A program made the position numbers and the translations under genes. 64,000 nt of DNA from Enterobacter sp. Bisph1 (lineage in GTDB: Bacteria > Pseudomonadota > Gammaproteobacteria > Enterobacterales > Enterobacteriaceae): contig NZ_JXAG01000048.1 in NCBI RefSeq assembly GCF_000814905.1, positions 1-64,000 of the forward strand, written 5' to 3'. This document shows, in pieces, positions 57,065 through 64,000 of this stretch. The notes below the pieces were generated by a model. The model made no database searches. It was not told the origin of the DNA and saw nothing but the letters and a program-made list of their open reading frames with translations. How positions within the stretch are numbered: position 1 is the first letter of the stretch; every line of letters begins with the position of its first letter.

Positions 57065-58612
57065 ATGTCGGTTTCTAAAAAACCTATGGTACTGGTGATT
57101 CTTGATGGCTACGGCTACCGTGAAGACCAGCAGGATAATGCTATTTTCAACGCAAAGACCCCGGTAATGGATAGCCTGTGGGCAACGCGTCCGCATACGC
57201 TGATTGACGCTTCCGGCCTCGAAGTCGGTCTGCCGGATCGCCAGATGGGTAACTCCGAAGTCGGCCACGTAAACCTCGGCGCGGGCCGTATTGTTTACCA
57301 GGATCTGACTCGCCTCGATAAAGAAATTAAAGAACGTACTTTCTTCAGCAACCCGGTACTGAGCGGTGCGGTTGATCAGGCGGTTGCGGCGGGCAAAGCC
57401 GTGCATATCATGGGTCTGCTCTCCGCAGGCGGCGTGCACAGCCATGAAGACCATATTCTGGCGATGGTGGAACTGGCGGCAGAACGCGGCGCAGAAAAAA
57501 TCTACCTGCACGCCTTCCTCGACGGTCGCGACACCCCGCCGCGCAGCGCGGAATCTTCCCTGAAAAAGTTTGAAGACAAATTTGCCGCATTGGGCAAAGG
57601 CCGCGTCGCCAGCATTATTGGTCGTTACTTCGCTATGGACCGCGATAACCGCTGGGATCGCGTTGAACAGGCTTACGACCTGATGACCCAGGCGAAAGGC
57701 GAGTTTACGGTGGATAGCGCCGTGGCGGGTCTGCAAGCCGCTTACGCTCGCGATGAAAACGACGAATTTGTCAAAGCGACCGTGATTCGCGCCGCAGGCC
57801 AGGCCGATGCGGCAATGGAAGATGGCGATACGCTGATTTTCATGAACTTCCGCGCCGACCGCGCACGCGAGATTACCCGCGCGTTTGTGAACGCCGATTT
57901 TGACGGTTTTGCGCGTAAAAAAGTGGTTAAGCTTGCTAATTTCGTCATGCTGACGGAATACGCCGCCGACATCAAAACCGCCGTTGCCTACCCGCCCGCT
58001 TCTCTGGCGAACACGCTGGGCGAATGGATGGCGAAGCATAACAAAACCCAGCTGCGTATTTCCGAAACGGAAAAATATGCTCACGTTACCTTCTTCTTTA
58101 ACGGCGGCGTTGAAGAGCCGTTCCCGGGTGAAGACCGCATTCTGATTAACTCGCCGAAAGTGGCGACCTATGATTTGCAACCGGAAATGAGCTCCGCTGA
58201 ACTGACGGAAAAACTGGTCGGCGCCATTACCAGCGGTAAATACGACACCATTATTTGTAACTACCCGAACGGCGATATGGTCGGTCACACCGGCGTGTTT
58301 GACGCCGCTGTTGCCGCGGTTGAAGCGCTGGATCACTGCGTTGAGCAGGTGACTAAAGCGGTTCAATCCGTTGGTGGCCAGATGCTGATCACCGCCGACC
58401 ACGGTAACGCGGAACAGATGCGCGACCCGTCAACCGGCCAGGCGCACACCGCGCACACCAATCTGCCGGTGCCGCTGATCTATGTTGGCGACAAAGGGTT
58501 GAAAGCCGTTTCCGGCGGTAAACTTTCCGACATCGCGCCGACCATGTTGACGCTGATGGGCATGGAAATCCCGCAAGAGATGACTGGTAAGCCGCTGTTC
58601 ATCGTGGAATAA
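57065..58612 (+). CDS. gpmI: Phosphoglycerate mutase, 2,3-BPG-independent
   Basis: A 515-aa protein (E. coli 514) of the alkaline-phosphatase superfamily, interconverting 3- and 2-phosphoglycerate with two Mn ions. The phosphorylated Ser is Ser64 in [15 protein letters not shown]. Metal ligands appear in [21 protein letters not shown] and [11 protein letters not shown]. The start at 57065 matches E. coli ([15 protein letters not shown]). The 246 bp before it holds no other gene. Confidence 0.97.
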   Translation: MSVSKKPMVLVILDGYGYREDQQDNAIFNAKTPVMDSLWATRPHTLIDASGLEVGLPDRQMGNSEVGHVNLGAGRIVYQDLTRLDKEIKERTFFSNPVLSGAVDQAVAAGKAVHIMGLLSAGGVHSHEDHILAMVELAAERGAEKIYLHAFLDGRDTPPRSAESSLKKFEDKFAALGKGRVASIIGRYFAMDRDNRWDRVEQAYDLMTQAKGEFTVDSAVAGLQAAYARDENDEFVKATVIRAAGQADAAMEDGDTLIFMNFRADRAREITRAFVNADFDGFARKKVVKLANFVMLTEYAADIKTAVAYPPASLANTLGEWMAKHNKTQLRISETEKYAHVTFFFNGGVEEPFPGEDRILINSPKVATYDLQPEMSSAELTEKLVGAITSGKYDTIICNYPNGDMVGHTGVFDAAVAAVEALDHCVEQVTKAVQSVGGQMLITADHGNAEQMRDPSTGQAHTAHTNLPVPLIYVGDKGLKAVSGGKLSDIAPTMLTLMGMEIPQEMTGKPLFIVE

Positions 58613-58621
58613 TCGCTCCCC

Positions 58622-59887
58622 ATGAGGGGAAAGGCGATTTTTTCAATTACATGGGCCGGGATCCGGCCCATGCTCTGCGCCAGCGCACTCAGCGCTGGCG
58701 TTTTGCTGTGCGCCGTTTCCGCCCACGCGGATGACCGCGATCAGCTCAAATCTATTCAGGCCGATATCGCCGCGAAAGAGCGCGCGGTACGCCAGCAGCA
58801 ACAGCAGCGCGCAGGCCTTCTGGCGCAGTTAAAAGCGCAGGAAGAGGCTATCTCTGCGGCTACTCGCCAGCTGCGGGAAACACAAAACACCCTCGCTCAG
58901 CTCAACAAACAGATCGACGAGATGAACGCCTCGATCGCCAAACTGGAACGTCAGCGCATCTCGCAGGAGCACAACCTTGCCGCTCAGCTCGACGCCGCGT
59001 TCCGTCAGGGCCCCCATACGGGTATTCAGCTGATTTTAAGCGGTGAAGAGAGCCAGCGCGGCCAGCGTTTGCAGGCCTATTTTGGTTATTTAAACCAGGC
59101 GCGGCAGGAAACCATCGCCCAGTTAAAACAGACGCGTGAAGAAGTCGCTACGCAAAAATCAGCGCTGGAGGAGAAGCAGAGCCAGCAACAAACGCTGCTG
59201 TACGAACAGAAAGCACAGCAGGCGAAGCTGGAACAAGCGCGCAGTGAGCGGCAAAAAACCCTTTCCGGCCTTGAATCCTCCATTCAGGAAGGCCAGCAGC
59301 AGCTGAGCGAAATGCGCGCTAACGAATCCCGTCTGCGCGCAAGCCTTGCCCGCGCCGAAGCCGCGGCGAAAGCCCGTGCCGAACGCGAAGCCCGCGAAGC
59401 GCAGGCCGTGCGCGACCGTCAAAATGAAGCCAGCCGCAAAGGCACAACCTATAAACCCACCGAAAGCGAACGTTCGCTGATGTCCCGCACCGGCGGCTTA
59501 GGTTCGCCATCGGGCCAGGCGTTCTGGCCGGTTCGCGGCCCGCTGCTACACCGTTATGGCGAACAATTGCAGGGTGAACTACGTTGGAAAGGGATTGTTA
59601 TTGGTGCCTCTGAAGGTAGCGAAGTCAAAGCGATTGCCGATGGCCGCGTGATCCTTGCCGACTGGCTACAGGGTTACGGGCTGGTGGTGGTGGTTGAACA
59701 CGGTAAAGGCGATATGAGCCTGTACGGTTACAACCAGAGCGCGCTGGTCAGCGTGGGCACCCAGGTTCGCGCCGGTCAGCCGATAGCGCTGGTAGGGAGC
59801 AGTGGCGGTCAGGGCCGACCTTCACTCTATTTCGAAATTCGCCGTCAGGGTCAGGCGGTCAATCCACAGCCGTGGTTGGGAAGATAA
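58622..59887 (+). CDS. envC: Murein hydrolase activator EnvC
   Basis: A 421-aa periplasmic protein (E. coli 419). A signal peptide ends at VSAHA before DDRDQ. A long coiled coil (about 40-270) binds FtsEX, and a C-terminal LytM domain (about 300-421) activates the amidases AmiA and AmiB at the septum. The LytM metal ligands are missing (for example VVEHGKGDMSLYGYN and LYFEIRRQG), as is normal for EnvC, which is an activator rather than a hydrolase. It follows gpmI by 9 nt. Confidence 0.97.
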   Translation: MRGKAIFSITWAGIRPMLCASALSAGVLLCAVSAHADDRDQLKSIQADIAAKERAVRQQQQQRAGLLAQLKAQEEAISAATRQLRETQNTLAQLNKQIDEMNASIAKLERQRISQEHNLAAQLDAAFRQGPHTGIQLILSGEESQRGQRLQAYFGYLNQARQETIAQLKQTREEVATQKSALEEKQSQQQTLLYEQKAQQAKLEQARSERQKTLSGLESSIQEGQQQLSEMRANESRLRASLARAEAAAKARAEREAREAQAVRDRQNEASRKGTTYKPTESERSLMSRTGGLGSPSGQAFWPVRGPLLHRYGEQLQGELRWKGIVIGASEGSEVKAIADGRVILADWLQGYGLVVVVEHGKGDMSLYGYNQSALVSVGTQVRAGQPIALVGSSGGQGRPSLYFEIRRQGQAVNPQPWLGR

Positions 59888-59890
59888 GGT

Positions 59891-60832
59891 TTGCTTCAAT
59901 TTCGTCGTATTGTTTTCACCCTCGCCAGCGCGCTGGCGTTTTCCGCTCCGGTCCTTGCCGGGAAACTGGCTATCGTTATCGACGATTTCGGCTACCGTCC
60001 ACAAACTGAAAACCAGGTGCTGGCGATGCCGCCGGCGGTTTCCGTTGCCGTGTTGCCTAACGCAACCCATGCACGCGAGATGGCGACCAAAGCGCATAAC
60101 AGTGGTCATGAAGTGCTAATCCATCTGCCGATGGCACCGCTGAGTAAACAGCCGCTGGAAAAAGACACCCTGCGCCCGGATATGAGCAGCAACGAGATCG
60201 AACGCATTATTAGCGATGCCGTAAGTAAAGTGCCATTTGCCGTAGGGCTGAACAACCATATGGGCAGCGCAATGACATCAAGCCTGTTTGGTATGCAAAA
60301 AGTGATGCAGGCTCTCGATCGGTATAATCTCTATTTTCTCGATAGTATGACCATCGGCAACAGCCAGGCGCTGCGTGCCTCTACCGGTACCGGCGTGAAA
60401 GTGATTAAGCGCAAAGTGTTCCTCGACGATACGCAAAACGAAGGGGATATCCGTCGCCAGTTTGACCGCGCGGTACAGCTGGCGCGCCGCAACGGCTCCG
60501 CTATTGCCATTGGTCACCCGCATCCGGCTACCGTTCGCGTATTGCAGCAGGCGCTCAATAATCTGCCGGCGGATATTACGCTGGTGCGCCCAAGCGAGCT
60601 GCTGAACGAACCTCAGGTCGATACTTCAACACCCAACGCAACGCCGCCCGGCAGCCCTGTGCCGCCGCCGCGCAACCCGTTTCGCGGGGCGAAACTGTGC
60701 AAAGCGAAGCATAAACCTGAGCCGGTGTATGCCAGCCGCTTCTTTAGCGTAGTGGGTGAAAGCGTGAGTGAAAGCACGCTGGTGCAGTATATGCAGAATC
60801 AGTGGCGTGGCTGGGCTGCGCAGAAAAAGTAA
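59891..60832 (+). CDS. yibQ: Divergent polysaccharide deacetylase family protein YibQ
   Basis: A 313-aa exported protein (E. coli 319) with a signal peptide ending near SAPVLA. The domain KLAIVIDDFGYRPQTENQ... LNNHMGSAMTS... IAIGHPHPATVRVL is the divergent deacetylase family (DUF610), with Asp and His residues typical of metal-dependent deacetylases. Its function is unknown. The likely start is TTG at 59891 (MLQFRR), 3 nt after the envC stop, as in E. coli. The C-terminus is Pro-rich. Confidence 0.92.
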   Translation: MLQFRRIVFTLASALAFSAPVLAGKLAIVIDDFGYRPQTENQVLAMPPAVSVAVLPNATHAREMATKAHNSGHEVLIHLPMAPLSKQPLEKDTLRPDMSSNEIERIISDAVSKVPFAVGLNNHMGSAMTSSLFGMQKVMQALDRYNLYFLDSMTIGNSQALRASTGTGVKVIKRKVFLDDTQNEGDIRRQFDRAVQLARRNGSAIAIGHPHPATVRVLQQALNNLPADITLVRPSELLNEPQVDTSTPNATPPGSPVPPPRNPFRGAKLCKAKHKPEPVYASRFFSVVGESVSESTLVQYMQNQWRGWAAQKK

Positions 60833-60924
60833 TTTCAATTTTTTACGCCGGTCAGGTGCGCGGCAACAGACGGTGCCCGGCGCGTATTACGCAGGGTTAA
60901 AGTAAATAATCAGAAGGTTAAGAG

Positions 60925-62154
60925 ATGGCGCAACGCTATAAGATACTGCTGCTCGATACGGGTAAAGAGTGGGGTGGCGGTACTAACAGTATGCTTGAGC
61001 TTCTGAAGCGTATCGATCGGCAGAAGTTCGATATAACCTGCTGTTTTTACAGTAACTATGCTCGCGCACAAGGGCAAACCATCGAGCAGGTTTTACACAG
61101 TATCGGCATCCCGCTGGTGGTTATTCCACAACGTAAACAGCCCTGGTGGGCCAAACTCGCGAAAGAAGCGGGCCGTGGCGTACTCTTTTTCTCGCGAAAC
61201 GGGCGTAAATCCCTTACCCGTTATATTGACCGGCTGTGGCGCATACAGCCGAATGTTCAGCGTATCGAGAATCTGTTGAAACAGGGCGGCTACGATACGC
61301 TCTATATGAACAATCAGCCCGGCTCCAACGAAGAGGGCTATCTGGCAGCGGCGAGATTGCCCATCCGCCTGATTCAACACTGCCGTATTGAGCCGGTGTT
61401 GAATGACGCACTGGTAACGTTGGTCAACCGTCATGTCTCGCAGGTTATTGCCGTGTCTCACGGCGTTGAACGCGTTTTATTGCAGCATGGCGTTAAGCCA
61501 GAATTGTGCACAACGGTAAACAATGCGATTGATATTCATCAGAAAATGCCCGACCGCCTCGCGATGCGTCAACAGTTGGGGCTGGATGATGATACCTTTA
61601 TTTTTGGCAGTATTGGCTCGCTTATCCCACGCAAAGCCAACCATCATACTCTGAGCGCCCTGAGCACATTTAGCCAGCGTCATCCTGAGGCGAAATGGAA
61701 GATGATCATTGTCGGTGAAGGCGCGGAACGCAACGCATTGATGAATCAGGCACAATCGCTGGGGATTGCAGATCGGCTGGTGTTCACAGGTTTTCAGAAC
61801 CAGCCTTTTGATTACCTGTCCACTTTCGATGCTTTTATCCTGGCATCGCAAAGCGAAGGTTTACCGCGCGTTGTGCTGGAAGCCATGCTGTTAAAAATCC
61901 CTGTTATCGGATCCGCCGGTACCGGCACGGCCGAGCTTATCGAAGATAAGGTCACCGGATTATTGTTTCCATGGAGTGATATCGCACAGCTTTCATCCCA
62001 TCTGGAGCAGATCTGGGCCAGCGAAACGCTACGCGCGCAGCTGGTCGCCCGAGCCTTCGAAAATGTGTGCCGTCATTACGCCATTGAACATTACGTGGCG
62101 GGCGTTGAAGCCGTGCTAGCAAACCCATCTTTCGAACGAGAGCGCCATGTTTAA
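60925..62154 (+). CDS. GT-B glycosyltransferase, family 4 type
   Basis: A 409-aa retaining glycosyltransferase of the GT4 kind. The N-terminal acceptor domain starts YKILLLDTGKEWGGGTNSMLELLKRID. The donor-binding C-terminal domain contains GSIGSLIPRKANHHTL, IIVGEGAERNAL and the EX7E motif in SQSEGLPRVVLEAM. Such enzymes build LPS core, O-antigen or capsule. tdh-kbl stand here in E. coli, so this is the edge of a variable surface-glycan region. Donor and acceptor cannot be named. An AGAAGG site precedes the ATG; the next gene overlaps by 8 nt. Confidence 0.85.
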   Translation: MAQRYKILLLDTGKEWGGGTNSMLELLKRIDRQKFDITCCFYSNYARAQGQTIEQVLHSIGIPLVVIPQRKQPWWAKLAKEAGRGVLFFSRNGRKSLTRYIDRLWRIQPNVQRIENLLKQGGYDTLYMNNQPGSNEEGYLAAARLPIRLIQHCRIEPVLNDALVTLVNRHVSQVIAVSHGVERVLLQHGVKPELCTTVNNAIDIHQKMPDRLAMRQQLGLDDDTFIFGSIGSLIPRKANHHTLSALSTFSQRHPEAKWKMIIVGEGAERNALMNQAQSLGIADRLVFTGFQNQPFDYLSTFDAFILASQSEGLPRVVLEAMLLKIPVIGSAGTGTAELIEDKVTGLLFPWSDIAQLSSHLEQIWASETLRAQLVARAFENVCRHYAIEHYVAGVEAVLANPSFERERHV

Positions 62155-63061
62155 ATTTCTCAACTCGCGATACCGCCATCTTACCGGCCGCCATAATATT
62201 CCTTACGCAAGCCTTTCGCAGGACGAGAAACGCGTCGCGGTGGATTCCGTCGTCATTCCCTGCACCGGCGCGGATTACATTGAGGAAGCGTTGTTGTCGG
62301 CGATGTTTGCCGAGCGTTATGCGAAAGAGATGGCTGAAATTGTTATCGTCAGCGACCAGCCGGCATCGGCATTTGGTCAGCTTCCGGCTAAAACACGCGT
62401 TGTAACCCTCGATTTGCCGAAGCGTGAAGAGACCTATCGCTATAAACAGATTTACCTGAGCCGTCTGGTTAAGCTTAATGCCCCTCTCCAGGCAAAAGGT
62501 GAAGGTATTTTGATGATCGACTCCGACCTGAATTTACTTAAAATGCCTGAGATTCAGATGACGGACATGTCCATTTATTCCAGCTTCCGTCAGGGAAAAA
62601 TGATTGCCAAGCTGGATGGTGCCCCCACAGAAAAGGTGCCGGCTTATTATAAAGAGACCGTGCGCCCCTATTTAGTAGATCACGTTAATGGCGCATTCCT
62701 CGCTGCAACGAAAAAAACCTGGCGGCGTATTTGCCCACTTTGGCTGACATTGTTTCAAGATACCTGGGAACTGATGGATGACAGCCAGCCGCCAACGGAT
62801 CAATTACCCCTGGCTGCGTTACTGGATCTGCTTGATCTTAAAACCATCAATTTAGGTGACTGGATGAACTGGCCAGTTTCCAAAAAAATCGGCGGCCAGG
62901 AATCCATAATCCCTAAAGAGGTTATTGGTGCCCACGGCGGTTTCCCGCTTTCCGAATGGCAAAAATATCTCGACTCGGTAGAGCATAAGCTGCTGTTTAA
63001 AGGCCAGGATTATACGCGCAAAGTGCGCTACCTGACCGATGCCGAAAAGTTGCAGAAATAG
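62147..63061 (+). CDS. Putative GT-A-like transferase of unknown family
   Basis: A 304-aa protein not recognised by name. It begins a Rossmann-like pattern VAVDSVVIPCTGADYIEEALLSAMFAERYAKEMAEIVIVSDQP, followed by a DxD-type motif, ILMIDSDLNLL (Asp-Ser-Asp), as in nucleotide-sugar-binding GT-A enzymes. No signal peptide or membrane helix. It overlaps the upstream GT4 gene, so both probably act on the same glycan. Alternatives are a glycosyl-phosphotransferase or another nucleotide-sugar enzyme. Confidence 0.7.
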   Translation: MFKFLNSRYRHLTGRHNIPYASLSQDEKRVAVDSVVIPCTGADYIEEALLSAMFAERYAKEMAEIVIVSDQPASAFGQLPAKTRVVTLDLPKREETYRYKQIYLSRLVKLNAPLQAKGEGILMIDSDLNLLKMPEIQMTDMSIYSSFRQGKMIAKLDGAPTEKVPAYYKETVRPYLVDHVNGAFLAATKKTWRRICPLWLTLFQDTWELMDDSQPPTDQLPLAALLDLLDLKTINLGDWMNWPVSKKIGGQESIIPKEVIGAHGGFPLSEWQKYLDSVEHKLLFKGQDYTRKVRYLTDAEKLQK

Positions 63062-63064
63062 TAC

Positions 63065-63087
63065 AGGGGCTGCGGCCCCTTATCTTT
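63065..63087 (+). terminator. Terminator after the glycosyltransferase pair
   Basis: AGGGGC (63065-63070) pairs with GCCCCT (63075-63080) with a TGCG loop, followed by TATCTTT. It lies between the convergent genes at 62147-63061 and 63105-63902. Confidence 0.8.
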
Positions 63088-63104
63088 GCAGCAAAAAGAA
63101 AGAC

Positions 63105-63902
63105 TTATGGTGACGTTTTCTGCCGCTCTCCCGCCGTAGCTGAAGCTTGTGCTTCCCTAACGGCATACCAGGCTTTGAAGTATTTCATAAAGCTATACAG
63201 CGTGGCATACAGCCCCGTTGCCGCGCCGACTTTACCTGTGCGCCATGCGCCGCTGAACAGATACCATTTAAAAAAGGCACCGATAGCGCTGATAATTCCC
63301 CGGGTCAGAGAAGGTCTGACGCGGCGATATTTCACCAGCCGCGTGGTGTAGCCATTCACCTTATTAAACATTTCATGCAGCGTATAAAAGGTGTCATGGC
63401 GAACGCGCCCCGGAATTCTGCTGCTGCTAATGCTGCCGACAACCTGGTCATCAACCGGGCGGTCATTAAACTGCGCATGCTGACGGTTAAATAATCGTAC
63501 GGGGAAATCGGGGGATGAAATAGGGTAAATAGTACGAACTTCTTGCCCCAGTACATACCAGTAGCGCGGCAATCGCCAGCTGCAATCCGCGGCGGGTTCC
63601 TCGCCTGCTTTCAGCTGGAGAAGATACTCCACCACTTCTTCATTAAGAATTTCATCGCTGTCCATACATAACACCCAATCATAGGCAGCGAGCTTAACGG
63701 CATGATTCATCTGCTGACCATGCATATCAAAAGGGCGATGGTGAACCTGCAAGCCATACTGGCGGCAAATATCAATGGTTGCGTCGCTGCTGCCGGAATC
63801 GAGCACCACAAAGTCGTCAGCAACGATAAGCAGAGGGGGTAAAACTTCCTGTAACAGTCGGGCCGAATTAAACGTTAAGAGACATACCGAGAGTTTTAAC
63901 AT
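63105..63902 (-). CDS. Family 2 glycosyltransferase (WaaE/KdtX-like)
   Basis: A 265-aa GT-A enzyme. It starts LKLSVCLLTFNSARLLQEVLPPLL, with the family patterns VVLDSGSSDATIDICRQYG and the DxD motif VLCMDSDEIL. The C-terminal region (SLTRGIISAIGAFFKWYLFSGAWRTGKVGAATGLYATLYSFMKYFKAW) is amphipathic and probably membrane-associated. The layout is like WaaE/KdtX, which adds glucose to the inner core in Klebsiella and Serratia, but the substrate is not proven. The ATG at 63902 lies 10 nt after the stop of a partial upstream gene, so they share an operon. Confidence 0.82.
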   Translation of the reverse strand: MLKLSVCLLTFNSARLLQEVLPPLLIVADDFVVLDSGSSDATIDICRQYGLQVHHRPFDMHGQQMNHAVKLAAYDWVLCMDSDEILNEEVVEYLLQLKAGEEPAADCSWRLPRYWYVLGQEVRTIYPISSPDFPVRLFNRQHAQFNDRPVDDQVVGSISSSRIPGRVRHDTFYTLHEMFNKVNGYTTRLVKYRRVRPSLTRGIISAIGAFFKWYLFSGAWRTGKVGAATGLYATLYSFMKYFKAWYAVREAQASATAGERQKTSP

Positions 63903-63912
63903 AAGGAAAACC

Positions 63913-64000
63913 TCATGCAGAAGTTAAACGCTTGCTCAACAGAGTAGTCGCCCCGGCGAGAAAGAGGAGGAATATTTTACCTGGTGGGTGAAAAGGTCCT
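63913..64000 (-). CDS. C-terminal end of a probable membrane protein (partial)
   Basis: Reading leftward from the window edge, one frame is open for 28 codons and stops at TGA (63915-63913). It encodes GPFHPPGK followed by the hydrophobic IFLLFLAGATTLLSKRLTSA. It lies 10 nt before the family 2 glycosyltransferase start. A hydrophobic tail beside LPS-type transferases would fit an O-antigen ligase or polymerase, but there is too little sequence to say. Confidence 0.45.
   Translation of the reverse strand, partial: GPFHPPGKIFLLFLAGATTLLSKRLTSA

Noticed and set aside
56996-58402. 468-codon minus-strand frame opposite gpmI
   Set aside because: It lies against the highly conserved gpmI gene and resembles no family; long antisense frames are common in strongly biased codons.

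Overview
The window is a chromosomal segment of a member of the Enterobacteriaceae. Gene content and order follow the E. coli K-12 interval from proK to gpmI-envC-yibQ almost gene for gene, and most proteins look close to their E. coli counterparts. It is not E. coli: several blocks are replaced or added (ohr, a 2-ketogluconate operon, an ABC-F gene, a CheY/CheC/GGDEF operon, a HemS-like gene, a hydrolase/GlxA-type regulator pair, and glycosyltransferases after yibQ), while yiaD, cspA, yiaAB, rhsA and tdh-kbl are missing from their usual places. The base composition is GC-rich, as in Enterobacter, Kosakonia or Klebsiella-like genomes. I do not assign a species.

Layout: 1-294 holds tRNA-Pro(CGG) with a duplicated terminator and tRNA tail. 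386-8409 is eptB, ohr, yhjX, yhjY, tag, yiaC and bisC. 8595-13762 is a 2-ketogluconate locus (ptxS-type regulator, kguE, kguK, kguT, ghrB/kguD) with a perfect PtxS-type operator. 13819-15215 is yiaF and yiaG. 15256-20355 is an accessory block: an ABC-F ATPase with a possible leader peptide, the CheY-CheC-diguanylate cyclase operon, and an orphan HemS/ChuS-like protein. 20932-26976 is glySQ, ysaB, wecH and a GlxA-type regulator/cysteine hydrolase pair. 27105-35341 is the complete D-xylose system (xylBA diverging from xylFGH-xylR). 35396-40482 is bax, malS, avtA and ysaA. 40632-44551 is selBA and yibF. 45065-49237 is the mannitol operon mtlADR plus yibL, behind four good CRP sites. 49498-53620 is lldPRD and trmL. 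53684-56818 is cysE-gpsA-secB-grxC-yibN, read leftward. 57065-60832 is gpmI, envC and yibQ. 60925-64000 is a group of sugar transferases, probably the start of an LPS core or other surface-glycan region.

Much of the window serves carbon acquisition (xylose, mannitol, lactate, maltodextrin, 2-ketogluconate, pyruvate), with sugar-specific regulators beside their targets. The rest is housekeeping: glycyl-tRNA synthetase, selenocysteine insertion, cysteine and phospholipid precursors, protein export and septal wall hydrolysis.

The points most worth a second look are the three-gene CheY/CheC/GGDEF operon without a kinase, the orphan HemS-like gene, the possible one-base frameshift at the start of mtlR, the mini-ORF and hairpins ahead of the ABC-F gene, and the glycosyltransferases after yibQ. 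Functions are assigned from recognisable family motifs and remembered homologues; no database search was run.
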